From the NCBI GenBank assembly GCA_029255685.2, contig CM055317.2:16013501-16077500 (forward strand): a DNA stretch of 64,000 bases. The letters are read 5' to 3'. Below are positions 12,240 through 21,974 of the stretch, piece by piece. The number at the start of each line of letters is the position of its first letter. Position 1 is the first letter of the stretch. The DNA is from Silene conica. Taxonomy: Eukaryota; Streptophyta; Magnoliopsida; Caryophyllales; Caryophyllaceae. A program made the translations under genes and the position numbers. The notes below the pieces were generated by a model. It saw only the letters and a program-made list of their open reading frames with translations. It did no database searches and was not told the origin of the DNA.

Positions 12240-13810
12240 TCGTATTTTTTTACCATAGATCATATTCTTGTTACTTTAGCTCATATTCTTATCTTAATAG
12301 CTTGTATTCTTATGTTATTAGCCCGTATACTTTTTACATTAGCTCGTATTCTAACCTAAAAGCTCGTATTCTTGTCTTATTAGACCGCATGCTTCTTACA
12401 TTGACTCATATTCTTATTGTAGTAACCCGTATTCTTATATGCTCGTATTTGTAAGTTCTTGATCCTCTAATATGCTCGTATGTTTTTTTTACATTAGCTC
12501 GTATTGTTATCTTAATAGCTCGTATTTTTTTACATTAGCTCGTATTCTTAGCTTAATATTTCTATTAGCTCGCATTCTTACATTAATAGTGCCCGTATTA
12601 AGTTCTTATTCATTTTACATGAGCTCATATTTCTTATATATTCGTATTTTGTAGCTCGTATTCTTTTAATTATACCCCATAATCTTAAGTGCCTATTATA
12701 TCATGAAATTTGACGTATTGCAAATCTGGTTCTATTTTTTTTAGCTCGAGAAGTGTTTCAATTAGCTCGTGTTTTCGTATTCTGTTTATATTAGCTCGTA
12801 TTATCATATTAATAGGCTGTATTCTTATGTGCTTGTATATTTAAGTCCGTGATCCTTTTAATCTCATATTCGTATATATTCATTTGTGCTCATATTTTAA
12901 AGCCCGTCTTATGTTAATAGCTCGTATTGTTTTTTCATTAGCTCGTATTCATTTGTGCTCGTATTTTAAAGCCCGTCTTTTCTTAATAGATCGTATTGTT
13001 TTTACATTAACTCCTATTCTTGGCTTAATAGTTCGTATTCTTTTTTATATTAGCTCGTATTCTTAGGTTAATAACTCGCATTGTTTTGTGCTCGTATTTT
13101 TTAGTTCGTGATTCTCTTAATTCTTTTTTACATTAGCTCATATTCTTATGTGTTTGTATTCCGTAGCTCGTAGATATAATTTAGGATTTAAGTATTTAAT
13201 TACATCCATATTTAAAAGCAAACAAAAATAAATTCTTTTTCTTTTCTCCTATATTCGTATATTTTATCCTTCATTATCTTCTTTGTGACGGATTGTAACA
13301 TGTCCAATATTATCCGTATTACCAGATTTATTATTAAGACATTGTATTTATATGATCAAGAATCATGTATTCATGTTGGCTTACTATCGTTATCTTCATA
13401 AAATTTTAACAAATTTATTTTTAGCTCGAGAAGTGTTTCAATTAGCTTGTGTTTTGTATTTTGTTTATATTAGCTCGTATTATCATCTTATTAGGTTGTA
13501 TTCTTATGTGCTTGTATATTTAAGCCCGTGATCCTTTTAATCTCATATTCGTATTCAATTCTGCTCATATTTTAAAGCTCGTAATATGTTAATAGCTCGT
13601 ATTGTTTTTTCATTAGCTCGTATTCATTTGTGCTCATATTTTAAAGCCCGTCTTATCTTAATAGATCGTATTGTTTTTACATTAGCTCGTATTCTTAGCT
13701 TAATAGTTCGTATTCTTTTTATATTATCTCGTATTCTTATGTTAATAACTCGCATTGTTTGTGCTCGTACTTTCTAGTTTCTGATTCTCTTGTGTTTGCA
13801 TTCCGTAGCT
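12240..13810. repeat. Degenerate AGCTCGTATT(CTTA) tandem array
   Basis: Dozens of copies of AGCTCGTATT or close variants (AGCCCGTAT, TAATAGCTCGTATTG) recur at irregular intervals of about 18-40 bp, interspersed with TTTACATT and CTTATGTTAATA. It creates several overlapping 60-codon frames that are not genes. The array contains an internal larger duplication listed separately. Confidence 0.8.
12742..13080. repeat. Segmental duplication within the AGCTCGTATT array (partner 13420-13760)
   Basis: Starting at TTAGCTCGAGAAGTGTTTC, about 340 bp recurs about 678 bp downstream with few changes, including the distinctive AGTCCGTGATCC/AGCCCGTGATCC and GTGCTCATATTTTAAAGC segments. This is a second-order repeat on top of the short units. 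Confidence 0.75.
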
Positions 13811-13989
13811 CGTATTTGTCAAAACAAATTTCCATTGACAAAAATACGAAGCTAATGTTTTACTCCAAATGGATAATGTTGTTATAAAATTAATTTTGTT
13901 TTATTAAAAAAAGGTACTATATTATATCGAAAGTGGCTAGCTCATATCTCAAAGTCTCCTTAATCCCTATAACTCTACGGTAGCCAAAA

Positions 13990-14690
13990 CTCTTAGTTTA
14001 AAATCAATTATTTTATTAATTAATTCAATAGTTTAAAGTCAATTTATATTAACTAATTCAATAATTATCCAACTGATATTTTATTACTATTTAATTATTT
14101 TTTTATTTATGTACTTAATTTAAGTAAGTAAAGTAATAGTCGAAGTAATCGCTCTAAAAATAATAATTATCCAACTGATATTTTATTACCATTTAATTAT
14201 CTTTTTTATTTATATACTTAATTTATTTAATTAAAGTAATAGCCAATGAAATTATTGCTCTAAAACAATAGCTAATGAAATCAATTATTTTATTAATTAA
14301 TTCAATTATTATCCAACTGATATTTTATTATCTTTTTATTTATATACTTAATTTATTTAAACAAAGTAATAACCAATTTAATCGCTCTAAAAACATTACT
14401 ATATATTTAATTATCTTTTTATTTATATACTTAATTTATTTAACCAAAGTAATAGCCAATGAAATTGCTCTAAAATAATTGCTAATGAAATCAATTATTT
14501 TGTTAACTAATTCAATTATTATCCAACCGATATTTTATTACTATTTAATTTAATTATCTCTTTATTTATATAATTAATTTATTTTTACAAAGTAATATCC
14601 AAGATAGTCGCTCTAAAAACAATAATTATCCAACTGATTTTTTATTACTATATATTTAATTATACTTTTATTTATATACTTAAGTTCACG
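13990..14690. repeat. AT-rich tandem repeat, period about 110-210 bp
   Basis: The phrase TTATCCAACTGATATTTTAT recurs near 14054, 14166, 14309, 14519 (CCGATATT) and 14627, with ATATACTTAATTTATTTAA and GTAATAGCCAATGAAAT between copies. Copies vary in length through internal deletions. Confidence 0.7.
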
Positions 14691-15556
14691 CCCGGCCGTT
14701 GGCCGGGTAATATTTTCTGGTATTTATCAATATTGGAGAAATACTTTTTGCTTAAATATATAGGAATAATATAATAACAAACACAATATTGTGGTAAGGT
14801 CGAGGTCATAATACAAAAGAGTCTTTACATATATATAATTAGACTTTGTATCACACTCAAATAGATATTGTGTAATTGCGCAGCTAGAATTCTAATACAT
14901 TCAAAATTATATAACCTATTATATTATTGTTGATCAAATTCTTGCAGTAATATTGCTCGAAATTAACTTTTATGTTTGGCTCTTGAATTAATCCCACGTG
15001 CATAAGAATTTCTTAAATACCAATGTAATGATTTTCTATTGATTAGATCATATCAAAGATTCAAAGGTACGGTAATTTTCAAGACTATAATAAGTTAATA
15101 ACCTCTTATATCTCTAGTAGCTAGGCTTCTTATAGTCATTTCAAGCGTGCCGAATTGCTGACCGTTGTCCTGAAAAAAAATTCCGTAGCAAAAACATACA
15201 GTAGTTAGTATACATATGTGTAAAAATGATAAAGAAAACAAATATATAAGATGGAAACAATATAAAGAAATTAAAATCAAAGCAAAAACATTAGAAAGAC
15301 GAATAAATACTGATGCAAATATATATAACTTAATTACTATTAGCTACTTATTTTATTATTATTAGTTGTAAAGTATATCTAAGTACTTAATTACTTAATT
15401 AATTTATGGTTGGTCAATTCTCAAATTTTAATCATCCAAGATAATAGTCAATTAAATAAATAGTTTTCCAATTCTCATAATTATAACTTAAATAATTCAC
15501 AAAACTTGAACCAATCACATCGCTCGAAAAGCTCCTCTTTTAAGTATATATATTGA
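14681..15556 (-). mobile_element. Non-autonomous Helitron, same family as the 11833 end
   Basis: On the minus strand the 5' end A|TCAATATATATACTTAAAA..GAGGAGC starts at 15556. The 3' end has the CCCGGCC-AAC-GGCCGGG hairpin (about 14691-14707) followed by CGTGAACTTAAG, a decayed version of the ATGAAATCTAG end at 11833. The exact 3' base is uncertain because CTAG is not intact. No gene; the 61-codon frame at 15095-15280 is not convincing. Confidence 0.6.
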
Positions 15557-15775
15557 TTTTCAAAAAAGAATAAAAAAGATAAACAAATAAATGAATAGAA
15601 AAACGAAAAGAAAAAAGGATATTACGTGGTACGCCGATATAATTTGCATATTCTATAATGTACCCCTGTTTTTAAATTTATTTAAAAATATGTGACTATC
15701 TATACTTCTTTGCCCTTCTTTGACAAAAATAATTGACGCGTTCCGCACTCGTGAAATTTAGTTATAGGTCATTAA

Positions 15776-16225
15776 GGGGATGTTTGTTTCATGCGTGGGT
15801 ATAGGACCTATAGAATTAGAATCGGGAATCATACCTGAGTGGTATCGGGTTTGAACTTGATACCTCAAACCTTATGTTTGTTTCAATTTTGGGTGGTATG
15901 GGGTTAGAAATCAATCAAAGCTAATATATCTTGAAAATACAATATTTTTAATAATAGATTTTAATACTATTAAATCATATAGATAAAATTTAATCAAATA
16001 AATACCATATAATATAATTGTTTTTATCACTTTTTATTATTTCTAATTTGATACCATGGGTAAAATCTCATACCCACCTCCTCCCTAGGTATGAGAAACT
16101 CTTACACCTCATGAGTTTGAGGTATGGATATGAAATATTTATTTTCGTCAGATAAACACGTGGTATGAATTTGGCTCATTCCAAACTCATACCTCATGTC
16201 TATATTCGGTGAACCAAACGCTCCC
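15776..16225. mobile_element. Tourist-like MITE (PIF/Harbinger type)
   Basis: Left end GGGGATGTTTGTTTC; the right end reads back as GGGAGCGTTTGGTTCACC. The 3-bp duplication TAA is present on both sides (15773-15775 and 16226-16228). 450 bp, with subterminal inverted copies of GGTATG/CATACC. Non-coding. Confidence 0.8.
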
Positions 16226-17035
16226 TAAAGTTTTTGTGTGGAAAAGAAAGGGTATTCTTCATAGAAGTATAGAACCAACAAGTATAGTGATGTAGATTGT
16301 AGAATATGACATCCTGTTCTACGATAAACTATTAACGATTGTAATCCCAAAATTATCTCAGATCACTTTTGAATTATTAGTATGAGATCATTTAGCTTAT
16401 AAGTTTTCCTTTAGAGAGATTGTTTTTCAATCCTTTTTCTTAGAGTTGCCTTCACTACGCATCATTCTTGGGCTTCGTTTCGTTTGCTGACAGACCAAAG
16501 TTATTCATTATGACGGTTATCGTGTGTCCCTTCAATAAATATCAATCATCCTTAACAATCTTTGAAACAAACAAGAGATAATTTTTTCATCCATGAGTTT
16601 TGCTGGAAACGGACAAACTGAAAAAGGATACTATTCTCTCACAACAATGCAAGTGAGAAGACAAGTGGAGAAAAATTGGGCATTTTTATGGGTTATATCA
16701 CTTGCATTTTGTAAGAGAGACATTATCCGTTTCCAACTTGTAACGAATAGTGTTCGTCTCCAATACGAATTTTTATTTTTTCTTATAATAAAACAAACGA
16801 AAAATCTCTTTAACGATCAGTTACCTACCAATGGCTTTAGATTTGTATAATTTTTCTTAACCTGAAAAACTTTTTCTATAATTTTCTCCAAAATGTCTTT
16901 TTAATTACACGTTATTTGTAAATATTGTACAATATATCAACACCAATTAATAAATTTTTCATCTCCTAGAAACAAAATAAAAAATAAAATGTCTTAGTTA
17001 GTGCGACAATTATATGTTACGACGAATAAAAAGTA
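16226..17035. other. Intergenic, no recognised gene
   Basis: An 85-codon frame at 16593-16850 with an ATG start has no recognised motif. Its context (CATTTTGTAAGAGAGAC, GTTTCCAACTTGTAACGAA) looks like degraded repeat sequence. Confidence 0.35.
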
Positions 17036-17395
17036 GGATTAATTGATAAGAATACTCTGAACTATTGTGTCCTGCTCAAAATATTCCAAACTTTATTTTA
17101 ACTATCAATATAACCAACTAATGCCCTCATTTGCTTTGAATAGAATTTGTTGTTTGGTTAAGTTGTTGTAGCATGTTTTAATGCTGTGATTAGGTAAATA
17201 GATTAACATAGAAGTAAAACGAGAAAGACGGATTAAAGAAGGGTTAGAAATTTCTTCACTTAATTAGCAGGTAACAGGTCATATATTATAATAAAAGCGA
17301 GTGAGAGCATTAGTTGATTATATTAATAGTTAAAATAAAGTTTGGAGTATTTTGAACAGGACACCCAAAATTCAGAGTATTTGATCAATTAATCC
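17036..17395. mobile_element. Fold-back / MULE-type MITE with about 100-bp inverted termini
   Basis: The first ~100 bp (GGATTAATTGATAAGAATAC.., TGTCCTGCTCAAAATA, AAACTTTATTTTAACTAT) recurs in inverted orientation at the right end (..CAATTAATCC at 17395). Flanks TAAAAAGTA and TAAAAGTAA are a near-match 9-bp duplication differing by one A, consistent with a Mutator-like MITE. Non-coding. Confidence 0.65.
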
Positions 17396-17726
17396 TAAAA
17401 GTAACAATTTTGTATAAAAAAGTGACTACTTTTAAAAGTCGTCATTTTATAGTAAAAAAGCGGTAACTTTTTAAGTGAAAATTGTCATTTTTTACTACCT
17501 GTATAAAATACTTGTAATGTCTTTTTATGTGGTCGCACAACACGATAGTCTCATAGTATAATTTGGGATATAAATGAGGTAGGGTCGTAGCCTCGTAGGG
17601 ATATATAAATAAGCACAAATTCTCATTTGTGACGGATAATATCTGTCAAAAGCTTGTCACAGGTTAAATAAAAGACACTTAGGTAGATAAAACACAAGCT
17701 ATCTGTAATTCTTTAGACACTACTAA

Positions 17727-17962
17727 GGTCCTGTTCTTTAGACTTAATTTTAGTTCAGTTTAGATTTATTCAGTTTAGTTCAACTCTTCTCTTCAGAAAT
17801 TAAGTCCCTCTTCTTTTGGACTTAATTTCGTCACATTTGAGTTCAGTTTACTTTTAATCAATTAAGCTTTATTCAATTCAGTTTAGTTTAGTTTCATCAA
17901 GTTCAGGTCAGTTAAACTCCATTAAGTTTAGTTCAGACAGTTTCAGTCCAAAAAACAGGATA
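17727..17962. mobile_element. Small MITE (Tourist-like)
   Basis: Left end GGTCCTGTTCTTTAGACTT; the right end reads back as ATCCTGTTTTTTGGACTGA. TAA precedes the left end (17724-17726) and follows the right end (17963-17965). The interior is rich in AGTTCAGTTTAGTT repeats. Ends are approximate by 1-2 bp. Confidence 0.55.
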
Positions 17963-18021
17963 TAACTCTGTATTTAGTTAAGTTTAGTTCAATTTTCATC
18001 ATGTTCAGTTCAACACTTTCA

Positions 18022-18693
18022 GGGGGCGTTTGGTTAGAGAAAGGGAAAGTAAATTAGAAAGGGTAAGAGTGGGAAAGGAAAAGAATTACCTAAAACTTAA
18101 TTGGTTGTTTGGTTATTCTAAAAAAGAGAACTAATGGTACACTCACACTCACTCCTACTACTAACACATACCACCACAAACGTTCACTTATCTACTGGCA
18201 GTAATGACGGTGATGGTAGTAGGGTGTCATGGCGGTGGTGGCGATGGTGGGGTGTCATGGCGGTGACGATGGTGGTGGGGTGTCATGCCGGTGGTGGCGA
18301 TGGTGGTGGTAGAGATGTCATGACGGTGGCGGTGGTAGTAGTGGCAGTGGTCAAGAAGGTGATGTTGGTGAGGTGTCATGGTAGTGATGGTGGTAGGGGT
18401 GTCACGATGGTGGTGGGGTGTTATGGCGACGGCGGTGATGGGGGTGGCGGTGGCGTCATGGTGGTGGCTATTGTGGTGGTAGTTGTAAGTGTGTTGGCAG
18501 GTGAAAAAAGTGATTGAAGGGTAACAAGGGTAATGAAATCTCATACCCTTGGAAGTGGGAATAAGGAATTAGATGGATTAAGGGGTAAGGGAAGGGGTTA
18601 CATTCCCTTTGTTTGTGTCAGAAAAACACCAACAAAGAGAATGAGTAACTTTGTTTTTTTTTCCTTTCTTATAGACCCCCAACCAAACGCCCC
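18022..18693. mobile_element. Tourist-like element carrying a GGT/GAT-rich minisatellite
   Basis: Left end GGGGGCGTTTGGTTAGAG; the right end reads back as GGGGCGTTTGGTTGGGGG. TTCA is present on both sides (18018-18021 and 18694-18697), so a 3-4 bp target duplication. The interior 18200-18510 is a degenerate GGTGGTG(G/A)TGATG tandem repeat that opens long frames on both strands; these are compositional. Confidence 0.65.
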
Positions 18694-18962
18694 TTCAATC
18701 CAAAAAAACAAAACTTAAATATTACTTTGTCTTATCTTTTTATATGGATAAAAGGGGTTTGCTATATTCCGCCCCTAGTTTTACTCATTTCGCCCTTTTA
18801 AATTACCAAATTGCCCCTTGTTTTTTTAATAGTTACTTTTTCAGTAAAAGTGACTTTTATTAATTCTTTTCAATATTTACGTATATTTAAAAACCGTTTC
18901 AAAAACCCGCAAATCAAACCGTACTAATAAATAAAAAAAATTAACAAATTTGTACTCACAAC

Positions 18963-19588
18963 CTAGGTAGCACGGACACTTCTCCTAATTAGCCGTCCCG
19001 TGTCCGACACCGTGTTCGACACTCGGACACCCGACACTCGTTGGACACATGACTAAACATATGATAGTTAGGACGTGGAATAAAATTTTAAAAAAAAATT
19101 GATTAAAAGATGAGTTTTGGTGAAAAAATGAGAATTAGTTATAATAAAGGTCGAATTGTACCATTACTTGTTTAAATTTAGCTTCAAATGCATGATAAAA
19201 ATAAAATTATACGTTATTTATAACCATAAAATATACTCCCTCCATTCAACTCCACACTACACATTTCTATTTTAGACACTATTCACATGTGAGCTTTCAA
19301 GTTCGTTTTCTCTCAATACATAATTGAAAATATATTCATGTGGGATCTTGTTTGATTCATCTTCATAAGTACATTAAAAATATCAAATTTTTGTAATTTT
19401 TGGAATAATGTAGCTAAAGATATTTAATCAGTAAAATCAGCGCTGGCAAACGTGCAAAAAGATAAGTGTAGTGTGGAATTGAATGGAGGGAGTATATTTT
19501 ATTATATTTAAATGTCGTGTCTCGTGTCCTAATTTCATGGGATGTCGTATCCCGTGTCCGTGTCCGTGTCCGTTTTGGTGCTACCTTG
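18963..19588. mobile_element. hAT-type non-autonomous element, 8-bp TSD CTCACAAC
   Basis: Termini CTAGGTAGCACGGACAC and (reading back) CAAGGTAGCACCAAAACGG. The perfect 8-bp duplication CTCACAAC lies at 18955-18962 and 19589-19596. The ends are rich in GTGTCCGACAC-type motifs. It contains a nested Stowaway element at 19236-19492. No transposase frame. Confidence 0.85.
19236..19492. mobile_element. Stowaway-like MITE nested in the hAT element
   Basis: Termini CTCCCTCCATTCAACTCC and (reading back) CTCCCTCCATTCAATTCC, nearly perfect inverted repeats. TA duplicated at 19234-19235 and 19493-19494. 257 bp. Confidence 0.88.
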
Positions 19589-19869
19589 CTCACAACAAAG
19601 TAGCAATGCAACCTTCATCAGTATCATTATTCAAAAAAAAAAATTAATACTCATCTTCACATTCATCCTCAACCAACAACACCAACACCAACACCCATTC
19701 TCATTCATTCTTCTTGTTTAACCATTCTTTTTTCTGGATTTCCGAGTAAATTATTAGATCTGAAAAATAGTGTTAAAGAACAACCACAACAACACTGATT
19801 CATACGAATTGAAGGTTGTAAAAAAATTTAACGTTGTAATTTTTTTTTTAAAATAAATGGCTCATTCAT

Positions 19870-20112
19870 GTAATTTACATGCATGAACAGGCCTGAGCAA
19901 GTTTATGTGGATTACATAAACAGGCCTGAGCGAGTTCATGTCAATTACATGAACATGCTGGGCGACATGAACATGTCTGAGCGAGTTCATGTGAATCACA
20001 TGAACATGCCTGGGCGAGTTCATGTATAATTCACATGAACATGCCTGGGCGAGTTCATGTGAATTACATGAACAGGCCTGGGCGTGTTCATCTAATTCAC
20101 ATGAACGGGCCA
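19870..20112. repeat. Palindromic minisatellite, GAGTTCATGTGAATTACATGAAC unit
   Basis: About seven imperfect units of 30-38 bp. Each contains a near-palindrome (TTCATGTnAATTnACATGAA) joined by CATGCCTGGGCGA or CAGGCCTGAGCGA. Two units are shortened. The minus-strand frame through it (Cys/His-rich) is a product of the repeat. Confidence 0.8.
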
Positions 20113-20403
20113 CTTACATATATTCTACATATTAAATAATGTGACGAAACAATAAAATAAGTGATGGAATTTAATTAAATCGATTAATACCTCATCATTT
20201 TCTACTTCTTCGGTATAATTATATGAACCTATATTGTTTTCACCATATACAAAACCGCTTCCTTCTCCGTGTTGGTGACTACTATACTCGATAATGTTGT
20301 TCAACATTCCAATCATTGTTAAATTGATTTCCGTCATTGTTGTAATAACTATTAGTATTATTGTACGATTCAAAAATATAATCGAAAAATGGGTTATCTT
20401 CAC

Positions 20404-20874
20404 ACATTAATCGATAAATATACTTCTTTGTTAAGCAATTTTTTAAAAAGAGAAAATGTTACAAAGTGATGGTGTGTGGTAATTAAATTTCATCCTAAGG
20501 TTATTTGGGATAATTATATTAACCCGTAATGTTTTTACCGTAAACAAAATTACTAAACTACGCGTATTCGTAACTATTTATACTTATCTTATACGATTAA
20601 CCAATATATTAATGTGTTAAATATTTTTTTACAAAGACAAGAGCAATAATAGAACATTTGAAATGAAGTTAGAGACGTAATAAGTAAAATAAGGGCGGAA
20701 TATAGCAATTTTGATGAAATATAATCCGTCGCAAACTTATAAAACGGATATAGATGTAAACTTACTTAAGATGAAGAGCGGAGGATCCGAGACGAGCAGA
20801 TGATTAGCAAACAAGAATTCAAAAACAACAGTCCACGCTAACGTCTTTCTTTTACTTCCGAGTTACGACAGTAA
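20404..20874. promoter_or_regulatory. Upstream region of the HVA22-like gene
   Basis: Non-coding. The proximal part (about 20760-20874) precedes the pyrimidine-rich 5' UTR. I see no unambiguous TATA box or ABRE core here. The distal part overlaps the right end of the MULE-like element at 18758-20715. Confidence 0.3.
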
Positions 20875-21055
20875 ATTTTTACCGACGCCCTTATCCCTCT
20901 CTCTAACTCTTCCTCCCTCTTCTCCGCCGTTTTCCCCACAGTACGCCGCCGTACCACGCCGGCAATTTCTTCTCCACTTTTCGGCCGCCGCTTTCCGTCT
21001 CCTCTTCTTTTTTTACTCGCAATCCCAATTATTTTTGAGGACTAATCTACTTGAG
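20875..21055 (+). other. 5' UTR exon of the HVA22-like gene (inferred)
   Basis: A CT-rich leader (CCCTCTCTCTAACTCTTCC, CTCCGCCG) ends at a consensus donor (TTGAG|GTGCGT). The next acceptor that brings in the start codon is at 21961-21962 (TTTCAG|GTATAGGG). The transcription start is not precisely visible. Confidence 0.6.
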
Positions 21056-21974
21056 GTGCGTGATTTATGCATTTCCGTTTGTTTGTTCGTGTCAATTTAC
21101 TGTTAATTGATTGATTATGCGTATTATATGTTCAATGAATTGTCTCAATGAGTTTACATGCCCGTGATTTGTTGTAGTTCAGCATACAATTTCGTTTTTA
21201 TTTTCTCTGATTTATTGAAATTTAATTCGCTGTTATTCAATTAGTTATGCTTTCTATATGTTCGATGAAATATTCTTTATTTTTTTGTGTTTTTGGAGTG
21301 CAATTTTGTGTTTGTTTTTGTGATTTATTGGGGTTAAGTTTTAGTAATCATCGTAAAATCCTGAAATGATGATCTTATTGTTGTTTTTTTATGTATATTA
21401 TGATGCATTATTGAGGATCTTCATCAACTTTTGCTTTATAAATTGCCCTTCGTAGTATTTTCGCAGTATAATCATTATCATCATCATTGCTGCAATTGTT
21501 ATGCATTTGCAAGGCTGCATGTTCATTTGCATTTTTTTTTTGTTTTGCTTATAAATTAAGATTGATTGAAGTATTTTTGATGATAATTATTGAGGGAATT
21601 AAGCTCACATGACATGGTATTCTTGTTGTAGAATTTTTGAAATAATTGAGGTTTGTTTCACATCAGTTGTTGCTTAAAATATGAACATTTAATTATCTCT
21701 CGAATTTGGTCGTATAATTCCGTCATTTAGTAAGTTGCTTGATGAGGAATATATGAAAAAGAGTATGCACATGGTGACTCTTAATAAATTTGGTTACAGA
21801 CTATGTGGTGGTTGTAGTTTTGGAATGCATAGTATAGACTATGGAGTAGTACTATTTTTGGATGTGCATAAAAGTCGTCATTTATTCATAGTTTTGAGTA
21901 AATTTGTAAGTAAAGTACACAGTAGATGGACTTATTGGCGTTTGTGTCATCGTGTATTTCAGGTATAGGGAATA

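Larger units (their letters stand above)
11833..14680 (-). mobile_element. Helitron 3' end with long repeat-filled body (5' end not found)
   Basis: On the minus strand the sequence ends with a GC-rich stem-loop, ACCCGGGC-AAC-GCCCGGGT (11844-11862), then ATGAAATCTAG|T (end at 11833). The body is filled by the AGCTCGTATT array (12240-13810) and a second AT-rich tandem array (13990-14690). No A|TC start with the usual AAAAGGAG motif was found before the next Helitron end near 14681, so the 5' half may be truncated or interrupted by it. The right boundary is therefore nominal. Confidence 0.5.
18758..20715. mobile_element. Probable MULE-like element with TIRs reading TTGCTATATTCCGCCC
   Basis: The left terminus TTTGCTATATTCCGCCCCTAG is matched in inverted orientation at the right (20695-20713, reading back as ATTGCTATATTCCGCCCTTA), with similarity continuing for about 40 bp (TTTTACT.ATT). 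No clear 9-bp target duplication was found. The interior holds a hAT element, a minisatellite and a 92-codon minus-strand frame (20125-20403) I do not recognise. It may be a filler-carrying non-autonomous MULE. Confidence 0.45.

Noticed and set aside
18134-18544. Long frames on both strands through the GGT/CCA repeat
   Set aside because: Composition-driven; the repeat lacks stops in several frames. It lies in a MITE.
19862-20113. 83-codon Cys/His-rich minus-strand frame
   Set aside because: It is the translation of the palindromic minisatellite; periodicity explains the residues.
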